Positions 57,362-64,000 of a DNA stretch of 64,000 bases are shown piece by piece. Both the position numbers and the translations under genes were made by a program. The stretch comes from Actinomyces oris (lineage in GTDB: Bacteria; Actinomycetota; Actinomycetes; Actinomycetales; Actinomycetaceae): assembly GCF_001937445.1 (NCBI RefSeq), contig NZ_MSKS01000028.1, positions 1 to 64,000 of the forward strand, written 5' to 3'. Position 1 is the stretch's first letter. The number at the start of each line of letters is the position of its first letter. The notes beneath the pieces were generated by a model. It was not told the origin of the DNA and made no database searches. It worked only from the letters and a program-made list of their open reading frames with translations.

Positions 57362-57951
57362 CAGGCCTGTTCCTCCCCACTCGTGGGCGCGTCCTGCTCG
57401 CCCTCCTGACCGGTCTCGGTCTCCAGCAGGCCTGCCAGGGCGGACCAGCGCGGGTCGATGACCTCGTGGTGGTGGTCAGCGGGCAGGTCCTCGAGCCGCT
57501 TGCCGCAGTCGGGGCACAGCCCCGGGCAGTCGGGGCGGCACAGGGGCTGGAAGGGCAGGGTGGGCACCAGGGCGTCGCGCAGTGCCGGTTCGAGGTCCAG
57601 GGTGGTCTCCCCCACCGCAAGGAGGTCCTCGGCCTCCTCATCGCCTTCGGCCCGCTGGGCCTCGATGACCTCGGGGAAGAGGTAGAGCTCGTCGATCCTC
57701 ACGCTGCGGTCCTCATCGAGGTCGCGCAGGCAGCGCACGCACTCTCCGTGGACATGCAGGTCGGCGTCGGCGTGCGCCAGGACGCCGTCGTCCATGGAGG
57801 TCAGGGTGACGTCGAGGGCGAGGTCGCTGCCCTCGGGCACGCCGATGACCTCAGTGCCCAGGTCGGCGGGGGCGGGGGTGCGGATCTGCAGGTTCTTGAC
57901 CGAGCCGGTGGCACGGGGCAGGTCGACGATATCGACGACGAGTCCTGACAT
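57361..57951 (-). CDS. yceD: YceD/DUF177 family protein
   Basis: 196 aa. DUF177 proteins are linked with 23S rRNA or L32 production. The family pattern is visible: [20 protein letters not shown], the metal-like CVRCL near residue 75, and [13 protein letters not shown] near 142. GGAGGA precedes the ATG. In most bacteria rpmF (L32) follows; here rnc follows at once with a one-base overlap. Confidence 0.9.
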   Translation of the reverse strand: MSGLVVDIVDLPRATGSVKNLQIRTPAPADLGTEVIGVPEGSDLALDVTLTSMDDGVLAHADADLHVHGECVRCLRDLDEDRSVRIDELYLFPEVIEAQRAEGDEEAEDLLAVGETTLDLEPALRDALVPTLPFQPLCRPDCPGLCPDCGKRLEDLPADHHHEVIDPRWSALAGLLETETGQEGEQDAPTSGEEQA

Positions 57952-58125
57952 GGGTTCCTCCACAGTGGGTTGACCACGCCGCATCCAGCGATGGCCGAGG
58001 GGCCCCAGCGGCATAATGTCCGCGTGATGCCCAGGTGATGCACACGGTGCGGGGCGGCTGGTGGGCGGGGTGATGGACGAGGTGTCTGGCGCGAGCGTAC
58101 CCGGTGGGGCGGCGGCGCCACCGAT

Positions 58126-58677
58126 TCAGTGGGCGGAGGGGTCCACGGACCAGGCCGAACGGCGGCGGACGGGCTCCTGGATCTCCACCGGCTGGCCCGC
58201 GCCGTCCCCCAGGCGGCCGGCCAGGACCTCACGGCCGGCGCGGATCTGCTCGGCGACCTTGGCGACCTCGGCCTCCAGGGAGGCCAGGGTGCGGTCGGAG
58301 TACTCATCGGCCCCGTGACGCAGGGAGGCGGCCTTGTCCTCCGCCGCGGCCACGATGCTGTCGGCCCGGTCATTGGCCATGCGCACAATGTTCTCCCCGG
58401 CCACGAGGCGCTCGGACTCCTCCTGGGCGTACTGGACGAGCCGTTCGGACTCGGCCCGTCCCTCAGCCAGGACGGCGTCGGCATCGGCGACGATCTTCTC
58501 GGCGCGACGAACAGCGGTCGGGACCGCGTCACGAGCCCGATCGATGAGGTGCAGGACGTTCTCCCGGTTGACGATCACCGAGGCGCTCATCGGCATGGAT
58601 CGGGCGTTGCTGATGAGCTCGTCGAGCTCATCGAGGATACGCAGCAGGTCGTCTCCGGCATCGCGGCTGGTCGTCAC
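58126..58677 (-). CDS. DivIVA-like coiled-coil protein (SepIVA-like)
   Basis: 183 aa, nearly all helical. A short N-terminal region (LLRILDELDELISNARSMPM) leads to a long coiled coil with SVIVNRENVLHLIDRARDAV and repeated AES/ADS heptads, resembling the ATP-synthase-b-like DivIVA relatives. Gene order coaD - this gene - yceD - rnc - mutM matches the mycobacterial locus that encodes SepIVA, a division septum and cell-wall elongation factor. The assignment rests on that synteny and fold. The start overlaps the coaD stop (ATGA). Confidence 0.8.
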   Translation of the reverse strand: MTTSRDAGDDLLRILDELDELISNARSMPMSASVIVNRENVLHLIDRARDAVPTAVRRAEKIVADADAVLAEGRAESERLVQYAQEESERLVAGENIVRMANDRADSIVAAAEDKAASLRHGADEYSDRTLASLEAEVAKVAEQIRAGREVLAGRLGDGAGQPVEIQEPVRRRSAWSVDPSAH

Positions 58678-59261
58678 GGTAGGTCCTCTCGAGTGTGGTC
58701 GGCGCCGACGAAGCGGCTTGGCGGGGTCCCGGGCGGGACGGGTCCTGAGTCGACGCCGTCGTGGGCTGCAGACCCGGGGGCCTGGGCCAGGTGGACCTCC
58801 AGGGCGTGGGCCACAGCGGGCGGCACGAGGGCGGAGACGTCCCGGCCATAGCCGGCGACGTCCTTGACGAGGGAGGAGGAGATGTGCGCGTAGGTGGCGG
58901 ACGCGGGCAGGAAGACCGTCTCGGGCGCCCCCAGGTCGCGGTTGAGCAGGGCCATGGGCAGCTCGGTATCCAGGTCGCTGCCGTTGCGCAGGCCCTTGAT
59001 GATGGCGCTCGCCCCACGCCGGCTGCAGTAGTCGGCCAGGAGCCCGGGGACGATGTCCACCTCGACACTGGGCAGGTGGGAGGTGGACTCCCTGGCCAGG
59101 CGGAGGCGTTCGTGGACGTCGAGCAGGTGGCGCCCGTCCTTGGCGGCGTTGTGGGCGATCCCGATGACGACGACGTCGAAGAGCGTGGCCGCACGGGCGG
59201 CGATGTCGACGTGCCCCAGGGTGAGGGGATCGAAGCTTCCGGGGTAGACGGCCAGGCTCAT
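58674..59261 (-). CDS. coaD: Phosphopantetheine adenylyltransferase
   Basis: 195 aa. CoaD makes dephospho-CoA from phosphopantetheine and ATP. The nucleotidyltransferase motif is AVYPGSFDPLTLGHVDIAAR at the N terminus, followed by IIKGLRNGSDLDTELPMALLN and the C-terminal ISSSLVKDVAGYG. A 30-residue Pro/Gly tail exceeds the standard 160 residues. TAGCGT lies 6 nt before the ATG, suggesting a leaderless transcript that begins the coaD-to-mutM operon. Confidence 0.96.
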   Translation of the reverse strand: MSLAVYPGSFDPLTLGHVDIAARAATLFDVVVIGIAHNAAKDGRHLLDVHERLRLARESTSHLPSVEVDIVPGLLADYCSRRGASAIIKGLRNGSDLDTELPMALLNRDLGAPETVFLPASATYAHISSSLVKDVAGYGRDVSALVPPAVAHALEVHLAQAPGSAAHDGVDSGPVPPGTPPSRFVGADHTREDLP

Positions 59262-59273
59262 ATGCTCACGCTA
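59262..59273 (-). promoter_or_regulatory. coaD: Putative leaderless promoter of coaD
   Basis: On the minus strand TAGCGT-GAGCAT-ATG, TANNNT with 6-nt spacing. Confidence 0.35.
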
Positions 59274-59373
59274 CTGGCTGGGCCCGCCGCGGTGCGGGAC
59301 GCGCGCCGCACCACCCGCGCCAGCACGCTGCCGCTGCGCGCCGGGCGTCCTGGGAGCCCCATGGAGGCGCTGC

Positions 59374-59385
59374 TATATTTCCCTT
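59374..59385 (+). promoter_or_regulatory. Extended -10, leaderless promoter of the LacI-type gene
   Basis: TGC-TATATT ends at 59379, exactly 6 nt before the GTG start. The same TGC-TATAnT-N6-start design is seen at the HNH gene. Confidence 0.55.
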
Positions 59386-60393
59386 GTGTCCACACGCGTG
59401 ACCCTCAGTGACGTGGCCGAGGCAGTCGGAGTCTCGTCTCAGACCGTCTCCCGCGTACTCAACAACCACCCGTCGGTCCGTCCCGAGACACGTCAGAAGG
59501 TTCTGGCAGCCGTTCAGGCGCTGGGTTACGAGCCGAACCTCGCCGCCCGCTCACTGGCCTCGGGCTCCTCCGGGGCCGTGGGAATCCTGCTGACCGCCGG
59601 GCTGTCGCACGGGATGGCCTCCACCTTCTCCGCGATCGCCAGGGCGGTGCGCGAGCGGGGGGATACCTTTGTTCTGGCCACTGCCGAGGGAAGCGACCCG
59701 GAGTCCGTGCGACAGGCACTGGCCCATCTGCACGGCCACCGCGTGGCGACCATCGTGGTCCTGGCTCAGCGCGCCGACGTCCTGGCCATCCTCTCATCCC
59801 AGCGTCACCGCGGTCCGGTCGTGGCCATCATCTCGGGTCAGCACGAGTTCTCCGAGCTGTCCACCGTCTCCATCGACCAGTCCCTGGGGGCCAGGCTGGC
59901 AACGGAGCACCTTCTGGCTCAGGGGCGCAGCCGCCTGCTGCACGTCACCGGGGACCTGTCCTGGCAGGACGCCTCGGAGCGCCTGGCCGCCTACCAGTCG
60001 GTATGCGCTCAGGCCGGGGTTCCCGGCCGCTGGGTGGGTACGGACGCCTGGACGGGAGAGGCCGGGGCCAAGGTCGCCAGGCGCCTGCTCGACAGTGGTC
60101 TGCCCGACGCCGTCTTCGCCGCCAACGATGACATCGCCCTGGGGTTGTGCCATGAGCTGCTCGCCGCCGGCGTGAGGATCCCCGACGACGTCGCCGTCGT
60201 CGGCTTCGATGACATCCCCCTGGCGCGCTGGGCAACCCCGTCTCTGTCCAGCGTCACGCAGGACTTCGACGCCCTGGGAAGGGCTGCACTGAGTCTGTCC
60301 GATGAGCTCATGGAGGGTGGCGCCCCTCGCAAGGTCACCCTGACCCCACAGCTGGTGATTCGAGACTCCTCGCCCGGTCGGTCGTCCGGGTGA
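59386..60393 (+). CDS. LacI/GalR-family regulator, probably of fucose genes
   Basis: 335 aa. The N-terminal HTH (VTLSDVAEAVGVSSQTVSRV) with hinge AARSLASGSSG is followed by a periplasmic-binding-protein-like sensor domain (VFAANDDIALGLCHELL and VGFDDIPLARWATPSLSSV). Such proteins repress sugar genes until a ligand binds. It converges on the fucP end of the fucose operon, the only sugar operon nearby, so L-fucose or a metabolite is the likely signal; this is inferred from position alone. Confidence 0.9.
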   Translation: MSTRVTLSDVAEAVGVSSQTVSRVLNNHPSVRPETRQKVLAAVQALGYEPNLAARSLASGSSGAVGILLTAGLSHGMASTFSAIARAVRERGDTFVLATAEGSDPESVRQALAHLHGHRVATIVVLAQRADVLAILSSQRHRGPVVAIISGQHEFSELSTVSIDQSLGARLATEHLLAQGRSRLLHVTGDLSWQDASERLAAYQSVCAQAGVPGRWVGTDAWTGEAGAKVARRLLDSGLPDAVFAANDDIALGLCHELLAAGVRIPDDVAVVGFDDIPLARWATPSLSSVTQDFDALGRAALSLSDELMEGGAPRKVTLTPQLVIRDSSPGRSSG

Positions 60394-60410
60394 CATCGTC
60401 ATGAAGTGCG

Positions 60411-60445
60411 GGTGGGGGCTCCCTGTGCTCCAGGCAGCCCCCACC
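60411..60445. terminator. Hairpin between the LacI-type gene and fucP
   Basis: A 10-bp stem GGTGGGGGCT/AGCCCCCACC enclosing a smaller CCTG/CAGG stem, in the 112-nt gap between convergent genes. It could serve both. No T-run is present. Confidence 0.55.
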
Positions 60446-60505
60446 TGTACCAGCAGGGTCTTTCGGCGCGGTTGTCTTCGGCACCGCCCTGCTGAGACCG
60501 AACGC

Positions 60506-61852
60506 TCAGGTTCCAGACACGGCGACCGTCGCGGCGTCCTCGCGGTCCGCACGCAGCGTGTAGAACCCGTAGGCGGCGACGATGCTCAGGCAGACACCCA
60601 CCGTCACATAGGAGAACGACGCTGAGGTGCGGTCCATGATCCACCCTTGAACCAGAGGCATCGTAGCGCCACCGATAATGGCCATGACCAGACCGGCGGC
60701 CCCGAACTTAGTGTCCTCCCCCAATCCCTTGAGCGCCTCACCGTAGATGGTGGGGAACAGCAGCGAGATGCTGGCCGACATCATCGCCACTGCAACGGCT
60801 CCAGCGATATTGACACTCACCATAGCGAACAGCGACAGACCGACACCGAACAGGCACATGACGATCATGAGCTTGCGGGCATCGAATCGTCCCATAAGCC
60901 CCACCATGAGAAAACGGAAGACCAGGAAGACGATGAGACTCGCCTGCAACCAGTATCCGGCGACCTTGTCCGACACCCCCAGAGCATCTGTGACGTAGTG
61001 AAGGGTGAAGGTCCAGATGCAAGTCTGAGCCGCAATGTTGAAGAACTGGGCAACGACCCCGAAGCTGTAGCGCTTATTGCCCAGCAGTCGCGTGAGCCGT
61101 CCACCAGATGAGGTCTCTTGCCCCGAGGTGGCCACAGGCGCCTCAGTCACCTTGACAAAGGCGATCGACGCCGCCAGAGCGATGTAGAACAGACTGAGTG
61201 CCACGAAGGGCCCCATGACGGCCTGCAGCTCGGAGGAGCGGGTGGACAGCAGCTCGGCCTCACTCATGGACGCTCGCTGCTCCGCCGTCGCGGGATTGAC
61301 GTAGGGCAGGATGAGCGTCGTCGCAATCAGCACCCCAAGGTTGGATCCAATGGGGTTGAAGGCCTGAGCGAAGTTGAGACGCCGCGTGGCATTGTGCTCC
61401 GGCCCCATCGACATGACGAAGGGGTTGGCGCTGGTCTCCAGAATGGACAGTCCCGAGGCCAGGGTGAATAACGCGGCCAGGAACATCGAGTAGGTCATGA
61501 CGTGGGACGCAGGGATGAACAAAAGTCCCCCCGCGGCGGCCAGGCCGAGCCCGATGAGGACCCCTCCCTTGTATCCCAGACGACTGTTGATGAAGGCCGC
61601 CGGGATCGCCAGGCAGAAGTAGGCTCCGTAGTAGGCCGACTGCACCAAGGAGGACTGGGCATTGTTCATGGAGAAGACCGAACGGAAGACCTTGACCAGC
61701 GGCGCGGTCATATCTCCAGCCATTCCCCACGCCGCGAAGCAGGAGACCAGCAGACAGAAGGGCAGCACCATGCCGGGATACAGGAACCCCCGCTTGGTCG
61801 CCCCCTCCCGGACAGGGGTCTCCTCAGCCACGGACTCACGGATCGCAGTCAT
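60506..61852 (-). CDS. fucP: L-fucose:H+ symporter
   Basis: 448 aa, twelve membrane segments, MFS fold of the FucP branch. Recognisable are FCLLVSCFAAWGMAGDMTAP, SAYYGAYFCLAIPAAFIN, and the ILETSANPFVMSMGPEHNAT motif around residue 130. Imports L-fucose with a proton. It is the last gene of the operon; its ATG shares its A with the fucU stop (TGATG), with a GTG one codon earlier also possible. Confidence 0.93.
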   Translation of the reverse strand: MTAIRESVAEETPVREGATKRGFLYPGMVLPFCLLVSCFAAWGMAGDMTAPLVKVFRSVFSMNNAQSSLVQSAYYGAYFCLAIPAAFINSRLGYKGGVLIGLGLAAAGGLLFIPASHVMTYSMFLAALFTLASGLSILETSANPFVMSMGPEHNATRRLNFAQAFNPIGSNLGVLIATTLILPYVNPATAEQRASMSEAELLSTRSSELQAVMGPFVALSLFYIALAASIAFVKVTEAPVATSGQETSSGGRLTRLLGNKRYSFGVVAQFFNIAAQTCIWTFTLHYVTDALGVSDKVAGYWLQASLIVFLVFRFLMVGLMGRFDARKLMIVMCLFGVGLSLFAMVSVNIAGAVAVAMMSASISLLFPTIYGEALKGLGEDTKFGAAGLVMAIIGGATMPLVQGWIMDRTSASFSYVTVGVCLSIVAAYGFYTLRADREDAATVAVSGT

Positions 61853-62280
61853 CACAGCACGCCCTTCTTGAGAATGAGATTGCCGTAGAGGGCGGTCTCC
61901 CCGGTGAGGACGACGGCGTAGACGCTGGGGGTGTAGTCGTAGAAGGCCATGCGCTCAATCGTCTTGACGCTCACCGGTCCGGCATCCTTCTCGGCCTCGT
62001 TCCAGATCTGCTCGTAGACGTCCCACACCGGAGGCCGAGGGTCGTCGCCCACCGTCTCCATGAGGGCCACCTGGTAGCTGCTGTAGCGGTCCAGGGGCAT
62101 GAGCGTGAGGATGGACCGCAGCAGGTCGGGGATCCCCAGGCCGTCGGCCCGCACTGTAGTGGGGTGGAGGTGATGCCCGGGGAAGTTCGCATCGGCCAGG
62201 AGAATCTCATCCCCATGGCCCATCTCGAGCAGGATCTTGACGAGTTCGGGTGACAGGTTGGCGGGAATGTTGCGGAGCAT
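61852..62280 (-). CDS. fucU: L-fucose mutarotase
   Basis: 142 aa. FucU interconverts alpha- and beta-L-fucose. Family features are LVKILLEMGHGDEILLADAN, the catalytic His in ANFPGHHL, and the C-terminal RMAFYDYTPSVYAVVLTGE with LYGNLILKKGV. AAAGGAG precedes the ATG, and the frame is open further upstream without similarity. It lies between the kinase and transporter genes. Confidence 0.95.
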   Translation of the reverse strand: MLRNIPANLSPELVKILLEMGHGDEILLADANFPGHHLHPTTVRADGLGIPDLLRSILTLMPLDRYSSYQVALMETVGDDPRPPVWDVYEQIWNEAEKDAGPVSVKTIERMAFYDYTPSVYAVVLTGETALYGNLILKKGVL

Positions 62281-62344
62281 CGTTGCTCCTTTCGTGTGGT
62301 GGGTGTTCAGTTCAATGTGTGGTTGCGCTCGACGTGCCTGGCGG

Positions 62345-63814
62345 TCAGTCGGCGGTGGCGTTGCCCAGCCGTTCCTGCATGGCGTCGAAGGCGCCGGGAT
62401 CGGCGATGGTCCCGGAGGCCTCGACCTCCACGGAGCCGATGCTGCGGCGCAGCACCTCACCGCGAGCACTCGGGTCGAGGACCTCGGCGGCCTCGAGCTG
62501 GGCGAGGATGTTGCCCAGGGCACTGGCCTCCGGCGTGCCCACGATGACCCGACGGTGGCAGGCCGCCGCCGTCATGGCCGGCAGGAGGCTGTTACGAGCC
62601 CCGCCTCCCACCAGGTGGATCGGTGCCGCCGGGTCCAGCTGGTCGCCGACGACGTCCTGCAGCCCCTGGGCGTAGGCGGCGTGGGCGCAGGCGAGCGACT
62701 CGAGGATGAGCCGGACCGTCTGCGCCGGCCCCTCGGGAGCCACCTTGTAGTGACTGCGGCACCACTGAGCGATCTTGTCCGGCATGTCACCGGGACTGGC
62801 GAAGAGCTCATCATCGGGGTCGATGACGACCCCGAGGGAGGCGCAGTCTCCCGCCGCCTCGACCAGTGCACCGGTGTCGGGCTCGTTCCAGGCTCGCTGG
62901 CACTCCTGGAGCAGCCAGAAGCCGGTGAGGTTGCGCAGCAGCCGGATGCCTCCGTCAGTGCGCACCTCGTTGGTCAGTCCGGCCCGCAGCGCCGCTGCGT
63001 CCAGGACGGGGCTGGGAACCGCCGCCCCGATGAGGCTCCAAGATCCCGAGGAGATGAACAGGCGCACCTCGTCACCGGCCAGACCGAGCGCATGGACGGC
63101 GCAGGCGGTGTCGTGCCCGCCGGGACGTACGATGGTGATCCCCTCCGGGGTCGTCCCGGCCACCGTGGCGTCGTCGACGAGCGGGGGCATCCACCCCTCG
63201 GGAATCCCACTGGCCTGGAGCACGCGAGCGGACCACTCTCGCGCCCCGGGTGAGGCGAGCCCGGTGGTCGAGGCGATCGCCCGCCCCGCCTGCGCGGGGG
63301 CCCCGAGCAGGCGGGCCACGAGGTCGGGCAGGGGCAGGAAGCGATCCACGCGATCGATGAGGTCGGGCTCCTGCCTCAGGTCCGCGTAGAGCTGGTAGAC
63401 CGTGTTGATCTGCTGGGGCAGGATGCCGGTCTCTTTCCAAGCCGTCTCCGCAGGGAGTGCCCGGTCCAGGTCCGCGGCCCAGCGGGCCATGCGCCGGTCC
63501 CGGTAGGCGCGAGGGGCGCGCAGCAGCTCTCCGTGGGCGTCGAGCAGGCCGTAGTCCACTCCCCAGGTGTCGATGCCGATGGAGTCGGGGGCCCGCCCCA
63601 GGCGCTGCGTCGCCATGGCGATGCTCCGACGAACACCATCCATGATGCGCTCGAGGTCCCAGGTGAGGGTGCCGTGGTCGTCCACCGCCTGGTGGTGGAG
63701 GCGGAAGACCTCCTCGGTGCTGATGACCCCCTGCCGGTAGGTCCCCAGGACCGCTCGCACGGAGCTGGAGCCGAGGTCGAGGGCAAGGGCGTGGTGCTCG
63801 CCGGTGCTCGTCAT
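62345..63814 (-). CDS. FGGY-family kinase, probably L-fuculokinase (RhaB-like)
   Basis: 489 aa. The two FGGY domains show ALDLGSSSVRAVLG at the N terminus, GIDTWGVDYGLLD near residue 80, and the ATP-binding FISSGSWSLIG and HLVGGGARNSLL in the second half. The sequence is closest in style to rhamnulokinase rather than E. coli FucK. Because it lies between fucI and fucU, phosphorylation of L-fuculose is the likely role. GGAG lies upstream of the ATG, 12 nt from the fucI stop. Confidence 0.88.
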   Translation of the reverse strand: MTSTGEHHALALDLGSSSVRAVLGTYRQGVISTEEVFRLHHQAVDDHGTLTWDLERIMDGVRRSIAMATQRLGRAPDSIGIDTWGVDYGLLDAHGELLRAPRAYRDRRMARWAADLDRALPAETAWKETGILPQQINTVYQLYADLRQEPDLIDRVDRFLPLPDLVARLLGAPAQAGRAIASTTGLASPGAREWSARVLQASGIPEGWMPPLVDDATVAGTTPEGITIVRPGGHDTACAVHALGLAGDEVRLFISSGSWSLIGAAVPSPVLDAAALRAGLTNEVRTDGGIRLLRNLTGFWLLQECQRAWNEPDTGALVEAAGDCASLGVVIDPDDELFASPGDMPDKIAQWCRSHYKVAPEGPAQTVRLILESLACAHAAYAQGLQDVVGDQLDPAAPIHLVGGGARNSLLPAMTAAACHRRVIVGTPEASALGNILAQLEAAEVLDPSARGEVLRRSIGSVEVEASGTIADPGAFDAMQERLGNATAD

Positions 63815-63826
63815 GGCGGCACTCCG

Positions 63827-64000
63827 TCAGCGGTAGAGAGGACCGAAGGTGGCGCAGGCCCGGAAGTCGGCGCTCTCGGGCTCGGCGGTACCGAAGGGCA
63901 CCCAGGCCTTGGGGCGCAGGATCCTCTCGCGCTCGACGTTGTGCATGTAGACGGGGATGCGCAGCATCGAGGCCAGGGTGATGAGGTCGGCGCCGAAGTG
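63827..64000 (-). CDS. fucI: L-fucose isomerase, C-terminal end (rest outside window)
   Basis: 57 codons plus stop; the gene begins beyond position 64000. The visible end has [20 protein letters not shown] and the conserved finish [13 protein letters not shown], the C terminus of FucI, which isomerises L-fucose to L-fuculose with Mn2+. It is the first visible gene of the fucI-kinase-fucU-fucP operon. Confidence 0.85.
   Translation of the reverse strand, partial: HFGADLITLASMLRIPVYMHNVERERILRPKAWVPFGTAEPESADFRACATFGPLYR

Overview
The window is GC-rich, densely coded actinobacterial chromosome. Gene content and order (rnc/mutM/YceD/SepIVA-like/coaD, nadD–rsfS, rplU–rpmA–obgE–proB–proA, DtxR and VKOR proteins, DUF222/HNH protein, RNase E/G with long charged extensions) fit the order Actinomycetales. 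An Actinomyces-like, host-associated organism is my best inference; I could not run a taxonomic search. Most genes are housekeeping genes in short operons with start/stop overlaps (ATGA, GTGA, TGATG). Many first genes of transcripts have no Shine-Dalgarno but carry a -10-like hexamer 6-7 nt before the start codon, which suggests widespread leaderless transcription.

Layout. 1-2977 (+): end of a riboflavin operon (ribD end, ribE, ribBA, ribH). 2985-6624 (-): comEA-comEC-holA. 6701-11203: DegV protein, a GT4 glycosyltransferase, and a HerA/DUF853-type ATPase with a coiled-coil tail. 11241-12687: two paralogous BrnT-like toxin/HTH antitoxin-like modules facing each other; a duplicate of the leuS 3' end plus its terminator hairpin lies between them. 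12664-18425: leuS and a divergent DUF222/HNH protein. 18453-20355: HIT protein, possible gene debris, and an AT-rich Abi_2 (HEPN) abortive-infection gene. 20530-24993: VKOR-like protein translationally coupled to a DtxR/MntR regulator, a membrane metallophosphoesterase and a HAD phosphatase. 25120-30266: methionine/alanine importer pair (metP/metS), purine nucleoside phosphorylase, a DUF1540 Cys-repeat protein, an unknown protein and MarC. 30349-34021 (-): tRNA-Ala(GGC), then nadD, a large disordered membrane protein, rsfS and a histidine phosphatase. 34200-36615: a degenerate ROK protein, a DeoR regulator and a small membrane protein. 36782-45545 (-): proA, a structured 516-nt gap, proB, obgE, rpmA, rplU and RNase E/G.

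46164-55414: cytochrome bd oxidase cydAB, its ABC transporter cydDC, and a GAF-domain histidine kinase starting 14 nt after cydC; a LuxR-type response regulator converges on the kinase. 55509-59261 (-): coaD, SepIVA-like, yceD, rnc, mutM. 59386-64000: a LacI-type regulator converging on an L-fucose operon (fucI end, FGGY kinase, fucU, fucP).

The most unusual region is 11.2-12.7 kb: two small toxin/antitoxin-like modules of a divergent BrnTA type, the first with a perfect 17-bp-arm palindrome covering its start codon, the second bracketed by repeats of the leuS 3' end. Other points of note are the degenerate ROK protein, the nested inverted repeats between proB and proA, the palindrome downstream of the cydA -10, the bd-oxidase/sensor-kinase linkage, and the ComEC protein that lacks its nuclease-like domain and overlaps holA. 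No CRISPR array, insertion sequence, phage or rRNA was seen.
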